From Pteria penguin (taxonomy: Eukaryota; Mollusca; Bivalvia; Pterioida; Pteriidae): a DNA stretch of 64,000 nucleotides. The stretch lies in NCBI GenBank assembly GCA_035048485.1, contig CM068580.1, positions 40,661,585 to 40,725,584 on the forward strand, in the 5' to 3' direction. The stretch's first letter is position 1; the number at the start of each line of letters is the position of its first letter. Shown piece by piece: positions 44,653 through 56,022 of the stretch. A program made the translations under genes and the position numbers. Below the pieces are notes generated by a model. It worked only from the letters and a program-made list of their open reading frames with translations, was not told the origin of the DNA and did not search any database.

Positions 44653-46335
44653 ATGATGTCAAATCAGGATTATATTAAAACCAAAACCATATTACTCGGA
44701 CAAAAACTTGCTCAACGAATCGTAGATCTGGAAATGACAAAACACGATTCTCAAGACAGTTTCAAATCTATGATAGTCTGGTTATCTGAAAACATTCAGA
44801 AACTACAAACAAACGGGATACAGAATTTACAGAGTGCTTTAGAAACTCAAACAGAACAAATAAAAGAAACACAAAGAACTTGTGAATCGATCATACAAAG
44901 GGTTACCACAAAGAAGTCATCTCTCAGTGTCTCTGAAATGGCCGATATACATAGATTCTTGGATAACACAGAGCAGTTTGTTTCTTTCAATTCACGGTCT
45001 GTGTTTGACGCCAAGGAATGTCATGTTGTTCTTGATGGATATGAATTAAAGATAACTGGGAGCTGTGGTTTGTCGTTACGTCGTCATAACATAGGGGATG
45101 AACAACAGGACAACACACAGACTCTCCACACACTGGAGCCATCCGAAACTCTCCACACACCGGAGTCATCCGAAACTCTCTACACACCGGAATCATCCGA
45201 AACTCTCCACACACCAGAGTCATCCGAAACTCTCTGTACACCGGAATCATCCGAAACTCTCTACACACCGGAGTCATCCGAAACTCTCCACACACCGGAA
45301 CTATCTGAGAGAGCGGATACGCAACCTCAAAACAACTTAGTAAATAACGTATCTTCTGGATCGTCACTTGTCACGACAGATATGGGTTCGGACCATATTC
45401 ATACTCAAACTGGTCCACAGCCACCAATTGAAGACTTACCAACGTATAGTCAAGCTATGGGGTACATGAACGAGGCGCACCTTGCGATCAATGGAATCCC
45501 TTCTTATCTCCATCAGGAGGATGCAAAAGACATGAACGTTAGAACGTCTTCTGATGGACAGCACTGTGAAGTAGCAAGTATCGCGTTTTTAAGAGACGGA
45601 AGAATAGTGGTTGCGGACAAACGTAACAATAAACTGAAACTTTTTGACGGCGAATTAAAATTTAATTTTGAAGTGTGTTTGCCACTTTCGCCATTTGCTG
45701 TTGCAGAGGCCCCTTCTGGGAAACTTGTCGTTACCATGCCGGAACTCAACACGTTTTTCATGTATAACGTACATGACAGGTTGAGTACCTATCAAATGAG
45801 GACGCCCATCGATGGAAAGTGTTACGGGGCTACGGGAACGACTTCATATCTCTTTGTTGAAAACAAAGACAAAGGTGATGGTCATCACAGTATATTTGTG
45901 TATGATGTGCGCGACCTCTTCGTCAGAAGCATTTCACTGAAGAGTATACCCAGGGGAGTACATCATTATAAGCAAATGGGGTCCAGTCCAAATGGGCAAT
46001 ATCTGTACATCAAACATATTTCCATGGGAACTGCAAAGATTATCTGTATGACAACTGAAGGAGAAGTTAAATGGAAAATGAAACTTAAAGACAAGTCTAG
46101 TACTTTCTATGATTTTGCAGCCTTGAACTTTGGCCTCTTAGTATCTATGGATGGAGTGTCATTTATTTCTGGAGAAGGATCAAACTGGGAAACAATAGGG
46201 AGAATAAAATGCTCAGGAATACTGGCAGTTTCAAAAGACATGAGCAAATTGGCTATTTCTTATAGAGAAGGCAGTGAAGAACATAAAAAGGATATTATTT
46301 CAATACACAGCATGCGGTATCTTGGGACTGACTAA
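44653..46335 (+). CDS. TRIM-NHL-like coiled-coil/beta-propeller protein without RING
   Basis: A 560-residue protein in one coding exon. A TTGTTTCAG acceptor 11 bp upstream of ATG 44653 implies an upstream, probably non-coding, exon. The in-frame sequence further upstream crosses a low-complexity tract and is not used. Layout: a helical, coiled-coil-prone segment at about 10-90 (SALETQTEQIKETQRTCESI); a conserved-looking patch at 95-150; seven 9-residue TLHTPESSE-type repeats at 157-219; a polar linker; and a beta-propeller at about 295-560 whose first blade reads VASIAFLRDGRIVVADK then KLKLFD, typical of NHL repeats in bivalve TRIM2/3/71-like and TRIM56-like proteins. The RING and B-box zinc fingers of true TRIM proteins are absent, so ligase activity is not supported. 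These genes are greatly expanded in bivalves and often linked with immunity. Precise function unknown. Confidence 0.8.
   Translation: MMSNQDYIKTKTILLGQKLAQRIVDLEMTKHDSQDSFKSMIVWLSENIQKLQTNGIQNLQSALETQTEQIKETQRTCESIIQRVTTKKSSLSVSEMADIHRFLDNTEQFVSFNSRSVFDAKECHVVLDGYELKITGSCGLSLRRHNIGDEQQDNTQTLHTLEPSETLHTPESSETLYTPESSETLHTPESSETLCTPESSETLYTPESSETLHTPELSERADTQPQNNLVNNVSSGSSLVTTDMGSDHIHTQTGPQPPIEDLPTYSQAMGYMNEAHLAINGIPSYLHQEDAKDMNVRTSSDGQHCEVASIAFLRDGRIVVADKRNNKLKLFDGELKFNFEVCLPLSPFAVAEAPSGKLVVTMPELNTFFMYNVHDRLSTYQMRTPIDGKCYGATGTTSYLFVENKDKGDGHHSIFVYDVRDLFVRSISLKSIPRGVHHYKQMGSSPNGQYLYIKHISMGTAKIICMTTEGEVKWKMKLKDKSSTFYDFAALNFGLLVSMDGVSFISGEGSNWETIGRIKCSGILAVSKDMSKLAISYREGSEEHKKDIISIHSMRYLGTD
45121..45309 (+). 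repeat. Coding minisatellite, seven 27-bp units
   Basis: Seven in-frame units of ACTCTCCACACACCGGAGTC-type sequence encode TL(H/Y/C)TPESSE. Units differ at one to four bases, and the third residue alternates His/Tyr/Cys. The unit is rich in P, E, S and T, so a disordered or PEST-like linker is likely. Length variation between individuals is expected. Confidence 0.9.
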
Positions 46336-47284
46336 ACAATAGAATTCAAATTGATAATTGTTCATTTTATTGTATTTACATTGTTTATCACAAACGTTGA
46401 GAACATTTACTCTTTTTCATATGCAATGAAAAGTAATCTTTATGTAAATGATATTACATGTACATGTAATTTGAAATTTACACATTTACACACATATATG
46501 ATATATCTGACTTAAATCATACAATATAAAACTGTCTTGTGTCCATTGCAATAATAAATGGTTGAAGGAACACAAAAGATTGTTGATATTGTACTTCAAA
46601 TATATATTGTTCTTTTTGATTGAGCAGACAACAAATAATATGATAACTTTAAAGGGTAGAATAAAGTTTAAGCTTTAAAGGAATTATTGTAATTTTAATA
46701 TTTAAAACTTGAAATGAAAGACATGCATATTTTCCAATACCTCTTAATTAAGAATGCATAATTTGAAAAAAGTTTACGAGAAAAATTTGTGGAAAAATTA
46801 AAATCATACAAAGTAAGAAACCTTCTTTTGAAATACCTAAGAGACACAACATAAAAACTTTGACTTGGACTTCTTACAATGCAGGCAAATATATTATGAT
46901 TTTCCAACATAGCACATATCATATATATTCTGACATCAATTCAGCTTTAAGCCACACTAAACAAACTTACATCTTTACAAGCATTGTTAGATAATGGCGG
47001 TGGCAAAATCCAAAGAAAACAAAGTAAATCTTAACCTACCATCATTTGCCAAACTCAGCACAAGGTTGAATCAAGCAGTCAAAATATGTAAATGTGAAAT
47101 GTTATAGTGACTTCCACATCACAGGCAATTTAACCACCAAGTCCTATCCAGTTTAAAGGAAACTGACATCTTGGTGAAGACACGGAACTCTAAATATATT
47201 TCTCTGATCACTGAAATGACACATGATATTTCCAAATTAAATCTCCAAAATGCTTCTTCATTCCTGGCATTTAAGTGTCCATAC
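46336..47284. other. Region between the convergent TRIM-NHL-like and NDC1 genes
   Basis: The 3' UTRs of the two genes must meet or overlap here. Candidate plus-strand AATAAA signals are at 46553-46558 and 46660-46665. A TTTATT at 46366-46371 would be a minus-strand signal but lies far from the NDC1 stop. The perfect 18-bp palindrome ATTACATGTACATGTAAT is at 46453-46470. No other gene seen. Confidence 0.5.
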
Positions 47285-50200
47285 TTATTCCCTGTATTCC
47301 ATGAATTGTTTTACCTTTTTAGCTGTCTCTGGGGGTAACTTTAAACTTCTGAAATATATAAATAAAAAATATTGATTATGGGGACAATATTGATTTCTAC
47401 TTGAGACAAAGAAAAGTCATGTACAGTATACAACAAGAATAATACAATTTATTATCATTGTAGAGATTGCTATTGTTTCAAAACAGCATAAAATGTATAT
47501 AAAAATAGGGCATCCCTAATGGGTGCATGATATGCCTGCATCATGTTTTAATGTGGTCTACAAGCCACATCCTTTCATATGACATCATTAAATGTTTGTT
47601 CCCCCTTTAGTTAAGGAGGAGAATGCCGGACAAGCTTTTCCGACCTCGCCCATTTTCCCCCACTCCAGGGGCCTGACCCCAACTTTGAAATCCACATGCA
47701 CAACTACAAGCCACACCCTTTCATATGACATTATCAAAAGTTATGTTCCCCCTTTAGTTAAAGAGAACGCCCAGACAAGCTTTTCCAACCCCACCCATTT
47801 TCCCCCACCCCAGGGGCCTGACCCCAACTTTCAAACCCACATGCACAACTACAAGCCACACCCTTTCATATGACACCATCAAAAGTTTTGTTCCCCCTTT
47901 AGTTAAGGAGGAGAATGCCCAGACAAGCTTTTCCGACCCCACCCATTTTCCCCCACCCTAGGGGCCTGACCCCAACTTTTAAACCCACATGCACAACTGC
48001 AAGCCACATCCTTTCATATGACACCATTAAAAGTTTTGTTACCCTTTTAGTTAAGGAGGAGAAGCCTGTAAAACCTTTCCGATCCCATCCATTTTCCCCC
48101 ACCCCAGGGGCCTGACCCCAACTTTTAAACCCACATGCACAACTACAAGCTACATCCTTTCATATGACACCATCAAAAGTTTTGTTCCCCTTTTAGTTAA
48201 GGAGGAAAAGCCCGGACAAGCTTTTCTGACCCCGCCAATTTTCCCCCACCCCAGGGGCCTGACACCAACTTTGAAACCCACATGCAAAACTATAAGCCAC
48301 ATCCTTTCATATGACACCATCAAAAGTTTTGTTCCCCCTTTAGTTAAGGAGGAGAAGCCCGGACAAGGATGGATGGACGGACGGACGGACAGACGACAGC
48401 GGTATAGCATAGTATGCCCACATTTTCAAATGCAGGCGTATAAAAATTATATACATTATTCAAAGCAGATTTAAATAACATTAACCTTATTTAATCATTT
48501 TTCAATACCATTTAAATTACTGATTCATCAAGGAATCTCAGTAGATTCTTCAACTGCCCCGTAAATTAAAGGGTACATTGTGATTGGCTGATGCTGATCT
48601 TAGACCACCGATTATCGCACTTACAGTAAATGCTTTCCAAAGGTATTGATAACTCTGTAAAGAGAGGCTTTGAGAGTTGTCTGCAATAAGTACTTTAGAG
48701 GAATATCTACAGCACCAATTTCTTTGTGATATCGACGCATCCCGGATGAGGACAGCTTAAAATGTTTCTCCACATTCTGCAACAAAAATTAACTTAAAAT
48801 TGAAGCTAAACACAATTCCATTTATGGAATAACAATAATATGCTGAACACTTATATAAGACCACTGAACTTTTTTTTTGCATATAAGCAAAGTTTAAGTT
48901 TTTTGTTACTTGAATATCTTTGCAACATAAAGAATGATTTCACTCTTGCATTCTGGACAAAGGATACAAAGGAGCCTTTACTCACAAAAATTTCAAATTT
49001 CAGAGCAATAACAAATGCAACAAGAAAATGCTACAGAAATAGGCATATACCTTGTCCAAAGTCAAAACTACATTATAAATGTCAATGAGTTTCTGCACTG
49101 GTTTATTTATATTCTTTACATTTCAATTTTTCCTACATTACCCTTGTTTAAACTAAATATTTTTACCATTTAACATTTTTTGTTATTAAGTTTTGATGTT
49201 TTATGCTGCTTCAAGTTTATTGCACTTAAATGGTGGCGATACTTGCCTTGGAATTATTCTATAATTTTTTCCCCTGTTATGGATTCATGTGAAGTCAGGG
49301 ATCTTTTATGTGCCTATATATATATTGTGCCACGGCATATTCTGTTTTATACGAAACGTGGCATAATACGCCTGTCGCTTAGCTTGAAGGGGATCAATTT
49401 GAATATACTAAGTTTTAATTCAATACCTTTAAAGACTGCAGAAAAACATCCAGAAACTCTAAAGTCCTTGAAAATTTTTAAGTTCAAGGGCCGTAACTCT
49501 GGTAGAAACAAAGCAATCATACCCAAATGCGAAACCAAAGCAATCATACCCAGATGTGATCTAGTACTAACCCTCTTTGATATAAGGTTATAGGCCAAGT
49601 TTCAATCCAATATTTTGAATGACTGCAGAAAAAAATCTGGAAAACATGACCCCAAATGGACAGACGGACAATGCCATAACATAATACGTCCCATCTTATG
49701 ATGGGCGTATAAAAAATCACATAAAAACTTCCAGCTCACAGCCAGGACCTGCACACGGGTCCTCAGACTCAAAGTCCATTAGGATACCACTGGGCAAACC
49801 TGCTTCTATTACTTGACTTTAAAAATATAAAAAGGAAGATGTATAAATACCAAACATACATCCATTGATATCTAATACTTGTCAAATAATGTCCCTGTAT
49901 GTTTCTTGTCAAAATCTGTGGAGATAGGGGTTTGACAGTAAATGCAGTCACAGCTCTTTATCCAAATCAGATCGTGACAAATTTCAGAGTGACAATATGG
50001 AATATATTGTTATAATTTGGTGCTTGATATCAAATTCTACCTCCTCTAAGTTAATGATAGCTGTAATAATATCTGGCAGAGAACGCTGCACTACTCCATA
50101 TCGATCTTCTGAGAAGGATGCTGCAGCAAAATTGGATAAAGCTGAAAAATGATATTTCATTATAATTATCTAATTTATTAACAAAGGTAGACAAATGGTA

Positions 50201-53200
50201 GACATTGGCACATTTAAGGCGAATAACTGTTTCTAGTAGACATCTTTAAAAAAGTTCTCCAAAGGGAAGTATTATGAAACAAAGAACAATAAACTCAACA
50301 TTCACTATATATCGGTCTCCTGACCTTCTTCCGGTGAATTTTTTGGAATTGGTAGCGTAAGCTATGTGAAATTCATCTTATTTCATAACCAATATATGTA
50401 AATTACAATAAACAAAGAATTACATCATAGCGTATACACATGTATAACATTTAGCACGGTTCTGTGAAAATAACATTCAATATATAGCATTATTACCTAT
50501 GTAACTATAAGATAATTAAGATAATAACTATAAAATACACATATTAATAAACAAGGATGTTATATATAAGGTGTCAGATAGGGTGAGATTATTTCACTAT
50601 ATTATGACGGCATCTGCCTGATGCTTTGCACTGAAATTTAGACCACTGCAACGGACCCACCCGAAGCAGTTAGGGATCTTTTACGTACCATGCCTACATA
50701 CCTGCCAACCCTACAAGATGGTTAAGAAGAACAGTGGGGTTTCAGGGGAGCGCAGCGCCCCTGTCGGTGAGATAATTTTTTATCAATGTTTGACCATAAA
50801 ATGACCTCATAGACTAACAGTTATCAATAAATTCCACAGAGAAAACAATAACAGATTATACAGCTTTTTCAACACTTTTAATAACAAACACAAGTCTCCT
50901 TCCTGGAAATAAACAAAAAAGTGAAAGCTGTGTTTATGAAACACTGATGCCACAATGCGAAGAAAGTCCAAAAAGTTGTCTATAAAGCCTTTGAGAAAAA
51001 TGTCAGTATTTTCTCATTCTGTTGTTCAAAAACCAAAGTGTTTTTGAGTCCCAATAAGTCTGGTAATGTCTGTGATCCCCCATGGGAGATAGTAAAATCA
51101 CATCTGCACACCGAACTTGGGCCCCCTTTTACTTTGGGCAACGACCCCGTTAAAACAAGAAACGTATTTGTTTACAAAGTTTGGTTTCCTGCACATATTC
51201 TTTTTCTTTTACGGCGACGCCTCGTGTTGTTTTTGTCCTTTGTCAGTCCCGGTCGCTGCATTTTGTTTCCGATTCTGTACTGAAGTCGCAATGTTTGTTG
51301 TCATTTTTGTCTCGTTCGTCCTTGGTCAGGTCGACGCTTTAAATATGTGCCGTTTAAAACATATCGTTAGCTTTTACAAGAGTGTGACGAAAAAAGAAGT
51401 AACTCTAATCTAAAGTGTGCAATAATGACCAAAAGTGGAACAGAGGACAAGTCTAAATCCGGAGTGCGGAATTAGCATGTAAAAATCCGCCAAAATCGGA
51501 ACAGTTGGCAGGTATGTGCCTACCATGACACAGGACCTCAGTTTTTACTGTCTCATCCGAAAGACAGAACACCGGTGTGCCCAGGCGGGAGTCGATCCTG
51601 GGACCTCTCGACCACGAGCCCAGCACTTTATCTACTAGGCCAAACCAGCTTTCACTTTCTTCATTGATACAAGAATCTTATGACACATAACTGTTTCTTT
51701 ATGAACAATGAATTGAAGTGAAATAAGCCATGAGTTTAAACAATGAAGACCAAAGAAGTTTACCTTCAACAGCCCAAACATAAATCTGTGCCTCTGAAAA
51801 AAGTTTTCTGTTATTAGAATCTGGTATTTCCATAAGAAAGTAACTAAATCCTGGCTTCTTTTGTAAATATTGCAAAACCTGGAATCAAGTAAATGAAATA
51901 AACATATGAAAAAATCATAGCTGATGTTCTTATGATATGGTATCAACATTATCTCTGAGGGAAGATTGTTAAGTCCAATTTCATTAAACGTGTGGAAAAT
52001 TATATAGATCCCTAAGTTTTTGAGCACTGAAACAGCACATATATGTGCATTACTATTGGTAAAAATTATTTCATGTGAATATACTTGAAGGGAGACATTC
52101 GCCAAAATAAAGTCGCACAAAATATATGTGATTAACAGTGTTTCTGTGGAGAATGGGCTGCACTTTGTACATCATTTCATGACTATCTTAATAGAAATGT
52201 ATTTATAGATATGTAGGATGGTTATAATTGGCATAAATTCAAGACTACATTGTCACAAACGTCTACTTTCATTGTTTTGCACTAAAACTGACTGCACTTG
52301 AATGGGTACAGTAATAAATACAGGGACAGATTTTTTCACCCAACCACTGGACTTCAATTTTCGAGGGTATCTCCTGAAATGTTTGATTGATTAATATATT
52401 ACATCACTAAATGATTATTTCATGTGTATGAATTTAAACCTTTGCATCAGACTCACCGAAGCTGTAAGGGATCTTTTAGTTTTATGTGCCACGCCTACCG
52501 TGACACGGAGAAGATGGATAAAAAAGACAAGATTACTGTGAATTCCATTACTTAAGGCATCTCCCACCATTAACTTGTTCAGCTATAATTCTTCCATTCA
52601 CACAAAACTTCTGAATGTCTACCACCCTACCAAGTTTGCTGAATTCCATGTATCAGCCATCAGATGTACCTTAACATTAGTAAGTAATCTATGAACTTCT
52701 GACTATATGTTCACTCCTCAATCACCTTAGCACCAAAACTCCCATTTCTTTTAGTATTCAATTTTGTTTTTCAATTTCTTGTGATCCCAACTTCTAATAA
52801 ATGTAACTTACGCTGGACTTTGATGTTAAACTGGGCTTCTGTACATTCTCTTGGATTGTGTCATCTTTAGCACTACTGCTTAAATAATTTCCAGTTCCTC
52901 TATATGTTAAAGTAGACACTGGTATATCTCCTGTAAAATTAAAATAAAAACTAAAAGTATCAGTCCGCCATGAATGCCCTCACATGGCAACAAATTTTTT
53001 TCTTTTCAAAAATATGTGTTTTGAAAAGGATGTTAATATTATTTTGAAATTAAGTGAAATGTAAGTCAAAGGGCCATAAGTCCTGTAAAAGGTTATGGAC
53101 AGGATTCCAAAGACAATATGCACATTTACATATTGTGGTCTGTATTTGTACCAAGTTTTATTGAAATCCTCTCAAGGATTAAGGAGGAGATGCAAAGATG

Positions 53201-55989
53201 AGGTGAATTTAGTATATATGCATAGCAATCTAAGTCCAAGGGCTCTAACTCCTGTAAAACTGTTTGGAAAGAAGTCATCTTACAATATGCACATCTACAT
53301 CTGTATTTGTACCAAGTTTAATTGAAATCCTCTCAAGGAAATACAGAGGAACTGCAAAAACCAGGTTTACTATATTACTACAGTGCCCGCCACTTAATTG
53401 AATGTCGCATTATTGAATATTTCGTTTTATTGAATAAGATGTTGAAATCCAAAACCGTTTACTATTAAATCTATTGAAAATCCGCCACGTATTACACTAG
53501 AATAAAGACGCAACTTCGTTTATTTGAATAGCGCGATTATCCTACCAAGCATACCTTTGTTAAAACTTCACCGTATCACGCCCAAGGTCATGTTGTTTAC
53601 TACGGTGCGAGCGACCTATCAATTAGAGATAAATGGTTTCACACCTGTCCAGGTAAAAGCTGTTGACCAAATCACACGTTAAATGTCGAATAGGCCGTAG
53701 CGGTAGGAATGAAAGGATTAATTAATTACCAACTGCCGAAGCCATATCGTGCGCAAGATCACCGAAAACATCGACAAGATGACGCTGTTAGCCAACAGCA
53801 TTGCGTGAAGACTGACCCTACTAGATGCCGTCCACTTACTCAGTAAGGCCTGGGGCACCGTCAAGCCCACAACTATCGCCAACTGCTTCCGAAAGGCTGG
53901 CTTTGTCTCGTCAGACAACGACGCAACCGAAACTGACAATGTCCGGTCGCCAGAGGAGTTGATAGCTAGACGCTTGATGCCTTCATCCCAAATGATGGCA
54001 ACCTGGAGAGCTAAGCTGCCCGTACCGAGGAGAAAATATGCGTCAGTTTCCCAGAAGACGAGACCCGACCATGCGACACCGGTGATGACGAGGAGGCTGA
54101 AGAAACGGCACCGGTAATGCACGGCGAACGTAAAGATGCAATAGCCATACTTTGACGATTCCTTGAGGAAAAGTTAAGCGATGACTTCAGCCTGTTCTAT
54201 CAGATTGAAAATTGAAAATCTACTCGCTTGAATATGCCGTTTAATTTGCCTTTGGTAAAATAAATTGTTGAACCCGTCTTGTGTCTTTGATCACCGTGGC
54301 CACACGACTGAGATACAGTTACACGTGTTTCAATAGACAGCGGATTTATCTTTACGGTCAGACGAGCAGGTGTAATGTAACTATTTAATAACATTTGGTC
54401 ACTGTTCTTAAAAACACAGTTGCAAAATTATCGAAAATGTAGTCTATTGACTTTCATGTAGCTCAAGCAAACAAGAGGAGGATCTAAGAGAGGTAACTCT
54501 AGTGTATCTATATATAGATACATGTACAATGATTCCATTACAGATACCGCGAAAGTTATACACGTATGCAATTCTTGCACAATCTGTCGATCTTCTGGCC
54601 TTTGAAACTGCATTCGTTCGTCACGCCGTGTAATTGAATATTCGTTTATTTGAATAATAAAGTCCTGACAAATAGCTTATTCAATTAAGCGGCTTGCACT
54701 GTATATATCAATAAAAATCTAAGTCCAAGGGCTATAACTCCTGTTAAAATTTTTTTGGACAGCATTCCACTTCATACATACTCATCTATACATTGTAATC
54801 TTTGTTTGTATCAAGTTTCATTTAAATCCTTCTAAGGGTTAAGGAAGAGTTGCAAAGACAAAATGCATGACAAAATGATGGTGAGGTCCAATACCACATG
54901 CCCCCAGGCATATATGGCAAGGGCATGAAAAACCCACTTTCTTTTTCACCTGATTCCTTCTGAGAAAGTTTAATTATGAATCGTCATTTCACATTCCTGA
55001 TCAAATGATCCCTTTCTGCTGTCTTACCTTGTGCACCATTTGTGTTTAGCACTGAGCTCTTTTCACTACAAGGAGGACGTACTGGAACACTAGTTAGTAC
55101 TTTCCAGTTGGAAGCCTCAAGTATTTTGTTGAAGTTATTAATTTCTGTTAAGCAAGCTCCACATAATTTATTCCAGTTATGTGGATGTCCCCCTATGAGA
55201 AAGAAAATCAGTTGTTATAGTGCATGCAATGTTACATACCGGTATTGAATCAAAAGAAGTTTATAGCTTGATGCATTTTTACAAAAATTTATAGACTTTT
55301 GGTAACATGTTTGATACCTGGTTGACTGAGGCTGAACACCTGTTGTCTGCGTTCTGCTGAATGCTGGGACAGGTGTGCTAGATCCAGGTAACCTAGATGC
55401 TGCAGGGAAAAATAAAATTATGACAGGTATACATGTATGTTCCCTTATAATATTACTTATTATTCATATGTTGAATTAAACTCAATTATCAATATATGGT
55501 AATGCAGCTAAATATTTCAGGATTTCTAGACAAATTTCATAAATAGACCTGAAACTCTAATGGTATATGAATTTGTAATTATATCTGACTAGGCAGACAT
55601 ACTTGAAAATGGAAATGAATCATGTAACCTCAGACTAAATAAGAAAAGATTTACCTTCACAAGTAGATTGTCCTCGCATGTCAATGCATTTATAAGACAG
55701 TGGTTTTTCTGGTCCTCAAAAGCACATTCTATCATGAAAGAATAATGCTGAAACAAAAAAGATACGAATAAAATTGCAGACTGTAACGGAAAAAGATAAA
55801 ACTAGAGTTGTCAGAGAACAAAACAGCTTGCCAATGGCAACTAAATTTAAATGACAAAAGTTTTTGTAAGCAGGTCAATCTTCAAGGACAAGACGTATTA
55901 AAATATTGATACATAATGAGAAGTTTTATCAAAAGGAATAAACACATCAAATATCTAATCCCTATTTCTTACTGGTCATTAGTTAAGAC

Positions 55990-56022
<33 letters not shown>

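Larger units (their letters stand above)
53060..54900. repeat. Tandem repeat units interrupted by a Tigger-like element
   Basis: The core AAGGGCYATAACTCCTGT occurs at about 53072, 53236 and 54728, each followed by CCAAGTTTYATTGAAATCC-like sequence about 75-85 bp later. The Tigger-like element at 53381-54701 splits the second and third units. Confidence 0.7.

Noticed and set aside
44987..45367. Long antisense and alternative-frame openings across the 27-bp repeat
   Set aside because: The repeat unit length is a multiple of three, so several frames stay open by chance; only the plus frame continues into a propeller domain.
47592..48474. Several overlapping open frames on both strands
   Set aside because: All lie in the 147-bp tandem array and repeat the same phrases; no domain or splice context.
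53718..54122. 134-codon open frame on the minus strand
   Set aside because: Shadow of the plus-strand transposase remnant, which carries the recognisable motifs.
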